From the NCBI GenBank assembly GCA_023381695.1, contig JAMCQP010000045.1:39120-103119 (forward strand): a stretch of 64,000 nucleotides of DNA, written 5' to 3'. A program made the translations under genes and the position numbers. The notes under the pieces were generated by a model, which was given only the letters and a program-made list of their open reading frames with translations, was not told the DNA's origin and ran no database searches. Below, one piece after another: positions 40,444-53,221 of the stretch; positions within the stretch are counted from its first letter, which is position 1, and every line of letters starts with the position of its first letter. Source of the stretch: Bacillota bacterium. GTDB taxonomy: Bacteria; Bacillota; UBA5301; JAMCQP01.

Positions 40444-41601
40444 TCAACGACTGGCAATTTCAGGCTGGGGCGGCCTGGGACCGAAGAATTGGTGGTAGTA
40501 GCACTGGATCCGGCCGTTGTACAGCTTGCGCTTCTTGTCGGCCCGCCGCCCGTAAAGCCGCTCGAACTCCGGGTGGGAGGAGAGCACATAGAACGACCAC
40601 GTGTCCAATTCGCCGAAGACGCGCCCCATCTCCCGGTACAGGCGCTCCACGGCCGGCAATCCGCCCAACCGCTCGCCATATGGCGGGTTGCAAATGACAT
40701 ACCCGTACTTGTACCTGGATTGCAGTTCCGCCACGGGCGCCTGCTGGAAATGAACGGCGTCTTCCACCCCGGCCTGGCGGGAGTGATAACGTGCCAGGCT
40801 CAGGACATCATCATCGATGTCCGCGCCGCGGATGCGCAAGGTTTTGGCCTGATCGTAATCGGCCAGAGCCAGCGCCTCTTCCCAGGCCTCCTGCCACAGA
40901 TCCTTCGAGAGGTTGGGCCATTTCTCCGCGGCAAAGTCCCGTTTGATGCCGGGAGCGATGTTCAGCCCGATCAGCGCGGCCTCAATGGGAATGGTTCCGG
41001 AACCGCAGAAGGGATCCACCAGCACCCGGTCGGGGCGCCAGTGGCTCAAAAGAATCATCGCCGCCGCCAGTGTCTCCTTGAGCGGGGCGTCGCTCACCAG
41101 CTTCCGGTAGCCGCGTTTGTGCAGTCCCGCCCCGCTGGTGTCAATGGTGAGCGTGGCCACATCCTTCAGGAGCGCCACCTCAATGGTGTAGCGCGGCCCG
41201 CTCTCGTCGAACCACTCCCGGCCGTACCTGGTCTTCATCTTCTCCACGACCGCCTTCTTGACGATCGCCTGGCAGTCCGGAACGCTGAAGAGCTGGGAAT
41301 CGATGGACTTCCCCGTCACCGGGAAATCGGCGTCCTCCGGAAGCCAGTCCGGCCAGGGAAGCGCCCTGGTCCCTTCAAAAAGTTCCTCAAAAGATCGCGC
41401 CTCGAAGGCCCCCATCTTGACCAGCACCCGATCCGCCGTGCGCAGCCAGAGGTTCGCCCGGCAGATCGCGCTCTCGTCGGCGGTGAAGGTTACCCGGCCG
41501 TTCTCGACGGTTAGCTCGTTGTACCCCAGCCACCGCAGCTCATTGGCCACCACAGCCTCCAACCCGAAGGCGGCCGTGGCAATGAGTTCAATCTTTGCCA
41601 T
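40444..41601 (-). CDS. THUMP domain class I SAM-dependent RNA methyltransferase (RlmL/YpsC-like)
   Basis: N-terminal THUMP-like region, VDPFCGSGTIPIEAALIGLNIAPG, VICNPPYGERL. Confidence 0.93.
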   Translation of the reverse strand: MAKIELIATAAFGLEAVVANELRWLGYNELTVENGRVTFTADESAICRANLWLRTADRVLVKMGAFEARSFEELFEGTRALPWPDWLPEDADFPVTGKSIDSQLFSVPDCQAIVKKAVVEKMKTRYGREWFDESGPRYTIEVALLKDVATLTIDTSGAGLHKRGYRKLVSDAPLKETLAAAMILLSHWRPDRVLVDPFCGSGTIPIEAALIGLNIAPGIKRDFAAEKWPNLSKDLWQEAWEEALALADYDQAKTLRIRGADIDDDVLSLARYHSRQAGVEDAVHFQQAPVAELQSRYKYGYVICNPPYGERLGGLPAVERLYREMGRVFGELDTWSFYVLSSHPEFERLYGRRADKKRKLYNGRIQCYYHQFFGPRPPQPEIASR

Positions 41602-41694
41602 GTCTTCACCTGCTGCGTTCCCCCTCCGGGGAAGAAATTTTTTCAGTTACTCCCCAAGTATGCCCGAGTATCCGCAAAGACTCTAAATAAATGA

Positions 41695-41730
41695 GGGATA
41701 GATTCTCGTAGAGACCACGAAATCTATCCC
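41695..41730 (-). terminator. hairpin downstream of PFOR gene
   Basis: GGGATAGATT...AATCTATCCC 10-bp stem, weak T-rich minus-strand tail. Confidence 0.6.
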
Positions 41731-41772
41731 GCATTGGACTCACGCCTTCAAAATGACCTGCTCTTGATGCCT

Positions 41773-45336
<3,564 letters not shown>

Positions 45337-45504
45337 CTAGTTGCCTGGCCCAGATTCGGGAAAACGAGGTGGATTTATATTTCTCATGGTCTAATATAGC
45401 TCATTTCCGCCAAATTGTCAAAGCCCCGGCGCTTTTTCTTACGATAGGAATTAAAGGAAAATATATGAACAAAAATTCAAAAGGTGGGTGGTGGTGTCTC
45501 ATCC

Positions 45505-46719
45505 TTAACGAGGTTGATGAACGAGGTCGATGGTCTCCAGTTCCTTTCCCTGGTCATTGTATGCCGCCATGTGCAGCGAAGTGGGCGTCACGTCCACAAT
45601 GGCATAATTATAGTCCCGCACGGATTTCACCGTGTAGGAAGCTACCCCCGGGTTGTACAGGGGCGCCCCGGCCGCGCCGACCACCAGATGATGGATCCCG
45701 TTTACGACATTATGCTGGTAGAAATGGGAGTGCCCGGCGATTACCATGTCTACCCTGGCGGGCTCAAATATGCCAGCCGTCATGGCTTTCATACCCGCGT
45801 CTTCCCCGTGCCCTCCCGCGCAGTAGGCCGGGCGGTGCGCAACCACAATCTTCCAGGTTTTTTTGGTGTTCAAAAGATCGCTTTGCGCAAAGTTGTACTG
45901 CGCGCTTCCAACTTCGTAGGGGATCTGGTTATTCAGTACCAGGATATGCGCGTCCCCGTAATCAAATGAGTAGTAACCCTGAGTCCCCGAACTGGAGGCA
46001 GGCGCCTGGGTAAACGCCCTGGTATTCTGTCTCCAGCCTTCATGGTTGCCGGTCGCATTAAAGAATGGCGCCTCCGAGATCAGCGCCAGCTCGTTGGGAC
46101 GGAAGAATTCGTTTTTGAAGGCCGCGTAGCTCCCGTCAAGGCACAAGTCCCCGCCATAGAGCAAAAATCCGGGGTTGGCATCCCTGATCTTGGCGGCAAT
46201 CGCATCGTAGACACCCGTTCCGGTGCGGAAGTCCGCCGCCCAGGCAAAACGGAAGCTTGTCCCCGGCTCGACCGCCGTGGTAAAGGTGTAGTCGGAGCCG
46301 GAGCCGCCCCGTTGTGCTCCGGCTCCGTCCTGGAGTGCTCCGGAATCGTCATCCTGCCGCACTCGATAATGATACAGGGTATCCGGCTTCAGGCCGGTCA
46401 GCTTCACGTTGTGAACGTAGGTGGCCGGTTCGGCGGTGGTCGCTTCAACGCTTTCCGTTGCCGCCGTGTTGCCATAAAAAGCATCTTCGCCGTATTCCAC
46501 CGTCACCGGGTTTTTGGAGTGCCGCTCGACCAGTACGTAGATGCTGTCCGCCGTGACTGCTTGAAGATACGGCCCGGACAGCAACCGTCCCTGCCCGGCC
46601 GCCGGGACCGGAAGGTTTAGGCCCGCGACGACGATAGCGAGCCAAACGGCCAAAAAAACAGATGGCATGCGCCACGGGTTCCATTTAGTTTTCAGCCGAG
46701 CTTTCGATGATATGTCCAT
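45505..46719 (-). CDS. secreted purple-acid-phosphatase-like metallophosphoesterase
   Basis: Signal/TM N-terminus, Fn3-like N-domain (LTGLKPDTLYHYRVR), GGDLCLDGSY, NATGNHEGW, VVAHRPAYC, IAGHSHFYQ. Confidence 0.88.
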   Translation of the reverse strand: MDISSKARLKTKWNPWRMPSVFLAVWLAIVVAGLNLPVPAAGQGRLLSGPYLQAVTADSIYVLVERHSKNPVTVEYGEDAFYGNTAATESVEATTAEPATYVHNVKLTGLKPDTLYHYRVRQDDDSGALQDGAGAQRGGSGSDYTFTTAVEPGTSFRFAWAADFRTGTGVYDAIAAKIRDANPGFLLYGGDLCLDGSYAAFKNEFFRPNELALISEAPFFNATGNHEGWRQNTRAFTQAPASSSGTQGYYSFDYGDAHILVLNNQIPYEVGSAQYNFAQSDLLNTKKTWKIVVAHRPAYCAGGHGEDAGMKAMTAGIFEPARVDMVIAGHSHFYQHNVVNGIHHLVVGAAGAPLYNPGVASYTVKSVRDYNYAIVDVTPTSLHMAAYNDQGKELETIDLVHQPR

Positions 46720-46931
46720 TTTCCCGCCTCATGTGCCCGCAAGTTCTTCTTCATTGCGAATCCCTTGCGAATTTTCGATGCCTGCAAGGCCATGGCATCT
46801 CCTGTGCTGTTTACTTCAACCTGATCTACCCAAAAACCTTCGCATCTGATCTGATTTTTTCGCCAGGGGTTACGAATCCTTGCAAGTGATGCCCATACTG
46901 GATAAGGAATATCGAAGGGAAGCAACCCGGC

Positions 46932-46960
46932 TTGACCCCGGCCACTAAATATGGTACTAT
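46932..46960 (+). promoter_or_regulatory. promoter of hicB-type gene
   Basis: TTGACC - 17 bp - TACTAT; -10 lies inside the 46945-46966 palindrome. Confidence 0.65.
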
Positions 46961-46966
46961 ATTTAG
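46945..46966. promoter_or_regulatory. operator-like palindrome overlapping the hicB promoter
   Basis: CTAAATAT-ggtact-ATATTTAG. Confidence 0.65.
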
Positions 46967-47015
46967 GGTGGTGAGTGATCTGGGACAACTGGAAAAGCTA
47001 AAGGAGAAGAAAACG

Positions 47016-47384
47016 ATGACGACTAAGAATATTGATTACTACATGAATTTGGAATACCCGGTGGTTTTTTATCCCGCGAAAGAAGGCGGGTATGTCATCG
47101 AAATCCCCGACCTGCCCGGGTGTATCACCCAGGGTGATGAAATGCCAGATGCCGTAAAAATGATCCAGGATGCCAAAAGGGCATGGATTGAAGCAAGGCT
47201 TGAAGATGGACTTCCGATACCCGAACCCGGTGACAGAGATAATTTCTCGGGGAAGTTTAACGTAAGGGTCCCAAAGTCCCTTCATAAAGCCCTGGTAGAG
47301 GGGGCAAAACGGGAAAATGTGAGTCTTAATCAATATATCATCTACCAGCTGTCCAAAAATCTGGGGCACAAAAGGTATGATTAG
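47016..47384 (+). CDS. hicB: HicB family antitoxin-like protein (no HicA next to it)
   Basis: YPVVFYPAKEGGYVIEIPDLPGCITQGDEMPDAVKMIQDAKRAWIEARLEDG... plus C-terminal RHH-like KFNVRVPKSLHKALVEGAKRENVSLNQYIIYQLSKNL. Confidence 0.9.
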   Translation: MTTKNIDYYMNLEYPVVFYPAKEGGYVIEIPDLPGCITQGDEMPDAVKMIQDAKRAWIEARLEDGLPIPEPGDRDNFSGKFNVRVPKSLHKALVEGAKRENVSLNQYIIYQLSKNLGHKRYD

Positions 47385-47800
47385 ACTCCAAGCCGCTTCG
47401 CCATGAGCGCCAAAAGCCGCGCGGCATTGACGATCTGGCGTTCATCCAGGTCAAAGAGCGGGTGGTGGTGAGATGAGTTTTCCTCGGACAGATACGCCCC
47501 CAGCATAAAGTAAAAGCAAGGTATCCCCGTGACGCACAGGAAGGCAAAATCATCGCTGCCGCTCTCCGGCGCCTGGTCGGCCGCCAGCGCCTCGCGTCCC
47601 CAGGTTTCCGTGACGATCTGGCGGGCCAGGGCCGCCAGATCCGGATCATTCCTCAAAATGGGCGTATCTTCCGCCACCTTCTCCCGCACCCTTTCATCGC
47701 TGCACCGGAAACTTCCCTTGATCTTCAAAACGCGATGAGGTAGCTTCTCCAGGGCCAGATCGTCGATGGATAATGCCACCATCTCCCGGGGAGACACCAC
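47381..47800 (-). pseudogene. C-terminal fragment of an M20-family amidohydrolase/peptidase
   Basis: ESGSDDFAFLCVTGIPCFYFMLGAYLSEENSSHHHPLFDLDERQIVNAARLLALMA matches an M20 C-terminus; N-terminal catalytic portion absent. Confidence 0.75.
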
Positions 47801-48054
47801 CCGGTGACGAACCGGCGCAGAATTAATCGCAGGTGGAATCCGGCCGGAGACAATTCAGGGGATCAACCGGGAAGTGGTGGACCATCAGCTCTACAGGGAT
47901 ATAGCCAATGCCTCTTTTCACGGCGGCGTGCTTGGAAAAGCGAAGGCCGCTTTCAAGGCCGTTCAGGCGATGCGCAGGGCGTAAAACCGGGTCTTGTGTC
48001 GCGATAAAGAGCAGTCAAAGCAACACAGTTCATCTTAGCGCCCGTAAACACCCG

Positions 48055-49314
48055 TCAACGCCCGTCGATATGCCGAACCAGAATGTCCGGCCGCATAAAG
48101 CGCCGGTTGCCTGCTTCCACCTGGATCATCGGCCATGCGCCGTCGCCGCTTGTGAGGCATTCCAGTCCGGCATCCTGGGCACCGCCAGGAGCGCCGCTGG
48201 CCGCGGTGACAAGGTACGTATCCTCCGACTTGGTGCCGGTGATGCTGGGGTTCCAGGCCACCGCCTGGGGAGCGTGAAGGATCTCCTTGCTGTTTGGATC
48301 AGCCTTGTACTCGCGGCCTCGGTAACCGATGGTCCCGCCCTGGTGATGCTTCTCCTCTTCTCCGGGAAAGCCCTGTTCGGCGTAAGCCAGCTTCAGCACA
48401 TCGAAAAGCGCGGCCATCGATGCCCCTTCCTTAGAGGCGGCCAGAACCCCGGCGTCCACCTGCACGACCGCGTTATGCCGCCGCCGGAGATCTGGTGAAA
48501 GTTCCCCGAAATGGACCAGCCGCGTGGCCGCGGCAACCAGGCCGCCGCTCCTGGCACAGGTGACCAGCATGCAGGAGCGCTCGACGGTTTTGGCGGTCGG
48601 TATTGGATGGCGATAACCGGCAATCCGCTCGTCCGCGGCCACCAGCGTCACGGTTGGCTGCAGGCCCCGGGCCAATAGCGCACCGTCCAGCGCGGCCGCC
48701 ACCTCAAACTCGGTCCGGCCCGGACGAACCGAACGGGCGGTGTCTTCCAGCGCCCTGGCGGTTTTGGCGCCCAGCCGGCGATACCGTTCGATCTCCCGGG
48801 CCGTCAACTGATAGCGCAGGCGAACGATATCCTTCGCCATGTTCTTGACGTTTATGGCAGGCGACCCGGTAACACCCGCCGGCATTCCATTAACCGTTGC
48901 GGGCATCCCGGCGAAAGCCGCGTCATCGGTCCCCAGGGCCTTTCCGGCCATCAGCCCGGCTACCTGATCCCAGAGGTCCTTGTACCAGGGACGGACTTCG
49001 ATCTTCACCGGCACAGGCGCCGTCGCCAGGTATGTTGCAAAGGCTTCTTCCGTCATCCGCGCGTTTTCTATGGCGCTGGTCAGGATCACCACGCGTTCGC
49101 GCTCCACCAGGAGCGCCGCCACGCCATTGAGTTCATCAACCGCCACGTGGACATCCGCGCCGCCGGAATACCAGGCCACATCGGCCAGGGTGGCCAACAC
49201 CACGCCATCCAGGCGCCTGGCGTCAAGAAAAGATGTCACCCGCTGGTGTTTCTCCAATAATTCCTCGCGGGAAGGTGGAATCGCCACCGCTTCGCTGGAA
49301 AGCACCATCATCAA
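48055..49314 (-). CDS. M24 family (Xaa-Pro dipeptidase/creatinase-like) protein
   Basis: Creatinase-like N-domain (FLDARRLDGVVLATLADVAWYSGG) and M24 fold C-domain. Confidence 0.8.
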   Translation of the reverse strand: MMMVLSSEAVAIPPSREELLEKHQRVTSFLDARRLDGVVLATLADVAWYSGGADVHVAVDELNGVAALLVERERVVILTSAIENARMTEEAFATYLATAPVPVKIEVRPWYKDLWDQVAGLMAGKALGTDDAAFAGMPATVNGMPAGVTGSPAINVKNMAKDIVRLRYQLTAREIERYRRLGAKTARALEDTARSVRPGRTEFEVAAALDGALLARGLQPTVTLVAADERIAGYRHPIPTAKTVERSCMLVTCARSGGLVAAATRLVHFGELSPDLRRRHNAVVQVDAGVLAASKEGASMAALFDVLKLAYAEQGFPGEEEKHHQGGTIGYRGREYKADPNSKEILHAPQAVAWNPSITGTKSEDTYLVTAASGAPGGAQDAGLECLTSGDGAWPMIQVEAGNRRFMRPDILVRHIDGR

Positions 49315-49350
49315 TTACCCCTTTCCTATAAATCGGCAGAAATGCCGCCG

Positions 49351-50352
49351 TCAACTTTCCCCTTCTCTAAAACCCTCCGGGTGGGATTTGTGCCAGCGCC
49401 AGGACGTGGCCACGATTGTCTCCAGGCCGGCAAACTCCGGTTTCCAGCCCAACTCGTGCCGGATTCGTTCGGAGCTGGCCACCAGCACCGCGGGATCCCC
49501 CTCGCGGCGGCCTGTCTCTTCCACGGGAATCGCGCGCCCCACCACCTTTTCCGCGGTGCGGATCACCTCCCGCACGGAGAAACCGTTGCCGTTGCCAAGG
49601 TTGTAGACCGCCGAGGGGCGGCCTTCCGCCAGCGCTTCCACCGCCAGGACGTGCGCCGCCGCCAGATCCACCACATGAATGTAATCCCGGATGCACGTAC
49701 CGTCCGGCGTCGGGTAGTCGTTCCCGAAGATGGAAACGCGGTCGCGGCGTGCCAGGGCGGCTTGCAGCACAATGGGGATGAGGTGGGTTTCGGGGTCGTG
49801 GTCCTCCCCGTTTTCGCCAGACGGGTCGGCGCCCGCGGCGTTGAAATAGCGCAGGGAGATGTGCCGGAAGTTGTAGGCCCGGTCGAAGCTTTCCAGCAAG
49901 TGCTCCACGGCCAGCTTGGTCATGCCGTAGGTGTTGGTCGGCGCTTTGGGGTGATCCTCCTCGATAGGCACCCGCTCCGGCTCACCGTAGACCGCCGCCG
50001 TGGATGAGAAGACGATCTTGTCCACCCCGGCCTCCCGCATCGCCTCCAGGAGGCGCAGGCCGTTGCCCAGGTTGTTCGACCAGTACTTTTCGGGCCGGGC
50101 CATTGACTCGCCCACCAGGCTGTTGGCCGCAAAGTGAACCACCACGTCGATCTGATGGCGGCTCAGGAGTTCACGGACCAGCGCCCCGTCGCCGATATCC
50201 CCTTCTACAAATGCCCCCCCCACAGCAGCCGCCGCGGGCGCATGCCCGGTCTGAAGGTTGTCCAGGATCACCACCCGGTGACCCGCGCGCCGCAGCGCCG
50301 CCGCCGTGTGGCTGCCGATGTACCCCGCGCCGCCGGCAACAAGAATGTTCAT
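49351..50352 (-). CDS. galE: UDP-glucose 4-epimerase
   Basis: MNILVAGGAGYIGSHTAAALRRAGHRVVILDNLQTG...YGMTKLAVEHLLE...DYIHVVDLAAAHVLA. Confidence 0.96.
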   Translation of the reverse strand: MNILVAGGAGYIGSHTAAALRRAGHRVVILDNLQTGHAPAAAAVGGAFVEGDIGDGALVRELLSRHQIDVVVHFAANSLVGESMARPEKYWSNNLGNGLRLLEAMREAGVDKIVFSSTAAVYGEPERVPIEEDHPKAPTNTYGMTKLAVEHLLESFDRAYNFRHISLRYFNAAGADPSGENGEDHDPETHLIPIVLQAALARRDRVSIFGNDYPTPDGTCIRDYIHVVDLAAAHVLAVEALAEGRPSAVYNLGNGNGFSVREVIRTAEKVVGRAIPVEETGRREGDPAVLVASSERIRHELGWKPEFAGLETIVATSWRWHKSHPEGFREGES

Positions 50353-50411
50353 GGTTCAAACCTCCGGTTAACCGCCTTGAATGCCCCTCTAAGGATAATT
50401 TCAATCACCGG

Positions 50412-51647
50412 CTACTCATCCAGAATCTCACCCGCGCCGTCCTCCGCGCGGCAGACGTACACCTGGGGCCTGGCCGCCAGCCGGTTGGGATCGGCGCGCC
50501 GGGCATACTCCGCCAGGGCTTCCCGGCTGAAATCGTCCACCAGATCTTCTTGAACCAGATTCACAGTGCAGCCGCCAAAACCTCCCCCCGTCATCCGCGC
50601 GCCGGCAACCCCCGGAAGTCCGGAGGCAATCTCCACCAGCACGTCAAGCTCCGGGCAACTCACCTCGAAAAGGTCGCGCAGGCTGACATGCGACGCGCCC
50701 ATCAGGCGGCCGAATTCCGACACGCGCCCATCACGAAGTGCCTCCACGCTCCTCAAAACCCGTTCATTTTCCAGGATGATGTGCGTCGCCCGTTTCCTGA
50801 CCTCTTCTGGTAGTTTCGCCCCCAGGAGGGCCAATTCCTCCGGAGAGACATCGCGCAACGCCCTGATATGCGGCAGATCTTGCTGTAGCAGCCGGAGCGC
50901 CTCCTCGCACTGCGCTCGCCGCAGGTTGTACTCCGAATCCCGTAGCCCACGCCGCACGCCGGAGTCGCAGATCACAATCCGATAGCCAGCCGGAACGGGC
51001 ACCAACTCATATTCATAGCTACGGCAGTCGATAAAAAGCGCGTTTCCCGCTCTTCCCAGCGCCGAGGCAAACTGGTCCATGATCCCGCAGTTTACTCCGA
51101 CAAAATGATTCTCCGCCGCCTGGCAGGCCAGGGCCAGTTCCGGCCCTTGAAGTTCAAACTCGCTCACCGCTCGCGCCGCCACCGCCGTGGCCGTCTCCAG
51201 GGCGGCCGACGAGCTGAGCCCCGCCCCCTGCGGTACCTCCCCCGTGACAACCATGTCCATCCCCAATAACGGCAGTCCTTTTTTCCCCAGCATACTGAGC
51301 GTGCCCCGGAGATAGTTGCTCCAGGGATGGGCGGGATCATGTTCAACGCGATCAAGGTCAACTTCCACCCGTTCGCGGTAGTCCAGCGAGTAAACCCGCA
51401 CCCGCCTGTCCGCCCGCGCCCGCACCGCCATAAGCACGTCACGGTCAATCGCCGCGGGGAGCACAAACCCGTCGTTGTAGTCGGTATGCTCACCAATCAG
51501 GTTCACCCGGCCGGGGGCGCGAACAACGTGAATCCCACCTCGGGAAGCGCCGTCAGCGCCAAAAACCTCGTCGAAGGCGGCGCGCAGGCGGGCGGCTTTT
51601 CTCATCCAATCAGGACGGTCATCATCATCTCGAACATTCTTCTCCAC
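50412..51647 (-). CDS. galK: galactokinase
   Basis: APGRVNLIGEHTDYNDGFVLPAAID, GEVPQGAGLSSSAALETA, GARMTGGGFGGCTVNLV. Confidence 0.96.
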   Translation of the reverse strand: MEKNVRDDDDRPDWMRKAARLRAAFDEVFGADGASRGGIHVVRAPGRVNLIGEHTDYNDGFVLPAAIDRDVLMAVRARADRRVRVYSLDYRERVEVDLDRVEHDPAHPWSNYLRGTLSMLGKKGLPLLGMDMVVTGEVPQGAGLSSSAALETATAVAARAVSEFELQGPELALACQAAENHFVGVNCGIMDQFASALGRAGNALFIDCRSYEYELVPVPAGYRIVICDSGVRRGLRDSEYNLRRAQCEEALRLLQQDLPHIRALRDVSPEELALLGAKLPEEVRKRATHIILENERVLRSVEALRDGRVSEFGRLMGASHVSLRDLFEVSCPELDVLVEIASGLPGVAGARMTGGGFGGCTVNLVQEDLVDDFSREALAEYARRADPNRLAARPQVYVCRAEDGAGEILDE

Positions 51648-52674
51648 CCGGGCAGGTTCCTCCTTTTGAAATTTCCTTCCCGCTCCGGGGCTCTACCCCG
51701 CGCAGATCGGCGGCCTTCTCCTCCGGCAAGGTATCATTAATAAAGGTCCCCGCCCCCGACTCACACCCCGCCAGGTACTTGAGCTTCGTGGCGGTGCGGT
51801 TGGGTGGGTAAAATTCCATATGGAAATGGTAGTGGCGGTAATCCTTACCGTCCGTGGGCGCCTGATGCATCACCATAATGTAAGGCAGAGGGAAACCAAA
51901 AAGGTTATCGTACTTCTGCAAGACAACCTTTAGCAGCGCGGCCAGATTCCACCGCTCCGCATCGCCGAACTCCGGGAGACTGGCGGCGTGACGGCGCGGC
52001 AAGATGTGGACCTCATAAGGGTAACGGGCATAAAACGGCACCAGCGCCACAAAATCTTCGTTCTCCGCCACCAGGCGCCGTCCGTCGGCCAGCTCTCTTT
52101 CCAGAAGATCACAAAAGAGGCAACGCCCGGTCTCCGCGTGGTGGCGGGCCGAATTTTCCAGTTCGACCGCCGGTTTCGGCGGGATATAGGGAAAAGCGTA
52201 GATCTGCCCGTGCGGGTGCTCAAGTGTTACCCCCACCGCTTCACCCCTGTTCTCAAAAATGAGCACGTAGTCGATATAATCGAGCCCGCCCAGCTCCTCG
52301 TAGCGATCCGCCCAGACATCGATGAGCCGCGCGATATGGGAAACGTCGGAAGTAGCCAGGCTCCCCTTGTGGTCCGGCGAATACAGGACGACCTCACAGA
52401 CCCCGCGCGCCGGCCTGACCTGGAAAAGATCATCCCCCGCCACCGCCGGCTCGGGGGGCGTGGGACGAAAGGACGGAAATTTGTTTTCGAAGACCACGAT
52501 CTCGTAATCCTCCGCCGGCACCTCGGTGGGAAATTCTCCCTTTTTAGTGGGGCAAAGCGGGCAAAAGCCAGCGGGCGGATGATAAGTCCGGTCCTGGCGG
52601 TGGGTCGCCGTCACCACCCACTCGCCGAGCACCGGATTCCAGCGCAGCTCGGACAAGTCAAGTTCTCCTTTCAC
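51625..52674 (-). CDS. galT: galactose-1-phosphate uridylyltransferase
   Basis: LRWNPVLGEWVVTATHRQDRTY, HPHGQIYAFPYIPP, HFHMEFYPPNRT; followed by galK and galE. Confidence 0.95.
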   Translation of the reverse strand: MKGELDLSELRWNPVLGEWVVTATHRQDRTYHPPAGFCPLCPTKKGEFPTEVPAEDYEIVVFENKFPSFRPTPPEPAVAGDDLFQVRPARGVCEVVLYSPDHKGSLATSDVSHIARLIDVWADRYEELGGLDYIDYVLIFENRGEAVGVTLEHPHGQIYAFPYIPPKPAVELENSARHHAETGRCLFCDLLERELADGRRLVAENEDFVALVPFYARYPYEVHILPRRHAASLPEFGDAERWNLAALLKVVLQKYDNLFGFPLPYIMVMHQAPTDGKDYRHYHFHMEFYPPNRTATKLKYLAGCESGAGTFINDTLPEEKAADLRGVEPRSGKEISKGGTCPGGEECSR

Positions 52675-52722
52675 GTCTTCCTTATTAAATGCTATTATTT
52701 GCTATTGTTGCCGCAACCTTTG

Positions 52723-52920
52723 TTACCATGTTCTTCGACCAACGTTCCTTTCGGCGTTACCACCCAGCTCCACCGGCGGAGTAAACCGGTAAAAGATCAG
52801 GTAACGTCCATCGGGCTTGGTGATGCGTTCCTTGCTCATCCGCCCCCTGTGCATTTGCTCCTCCACCCGCTGTTGTTTGCCTGTTTGTTGCTTTTTGTCC
52901 GGCTCTTTCATCCCACACAC
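52723..52920 (-). CDS. small hypothetical protein upstream of galT
   Basis: 65 aa, basic/hydrophilic, ...MSKERITKPDGRYLIFYRFTPPVE...; lies between the galT start and the LacI operators. Confidence 0.5.
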   Translation of the reverse strand: MCGMKEPDKKQQTGKQQRVEEQMHRGRMSKERITKPDGRYLIFYRFTPPVELGGNAERNVGRRTW

Positions 52921-52959
52921 GCCTTTATTTCAATGAATTCATTGCAGCACAAGGCTCCT

Positions 52960-52972
52960 GTCGAAGCGCTTT
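52960..52972. promoter_or_regulatory. LacI-family operator candidate 1
   Basis: TGTCGAAGCGCTT. Confidence 0.65.
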
Positions 52973-53046
52973 TCCATACCGATTAGATATTTCGACACAT
53001 CGGACCATTTACCTTCAATATCCTGCAACGGGATTTCCAATCTTGT

Positions 53047-53059
53047 TGTCGAAGCGCTT
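53047..53059. promoter_or_regulatory. LacI-family operator candidate 2
   Basis: TGTCGAAGCGCTT, identical 13-mer to site 1. Confidence 0.65.
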
Positions 53060-53117
53060 AACTGATGAGCGGGCACCTATCTACCTGAAATTATGAAAAA
53101 GGAATCGCGCCAAATGA

Positions 53118-53130
53118 GTCGAAACGTTTT
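53118..53130. promoter_or_regulatory. LacI-family operator candidate 3
   Basis: GTCGAAACGTTTT with palindromic AAACGTTT core. Confidence 0.55.
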
Positions 53131-53160
53131 ATCATATGACATGACAAATTGCGCTTCAAG

Positions 53161-53188
53161 CCAGATCATACCATCCAGATCATACCAT
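53161..53188. repeat. perfect tandem duplication of a 14-mer
   Basis: CCAGATCATACCAT x2, back to back, in the lacI-type upstream region. Confidence 0.9.
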
Positions 53189-53221
53189 TTTGAACCGATT
53201 ATTTGCAGGGGGATTGGGATT

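Noticed and set aside
46692-46988. 98-aa minus-strand ORF between the phosphatase and hicB
   Set aside because: Covers the hicB promoter/operator; no family resemblance and poor start context.
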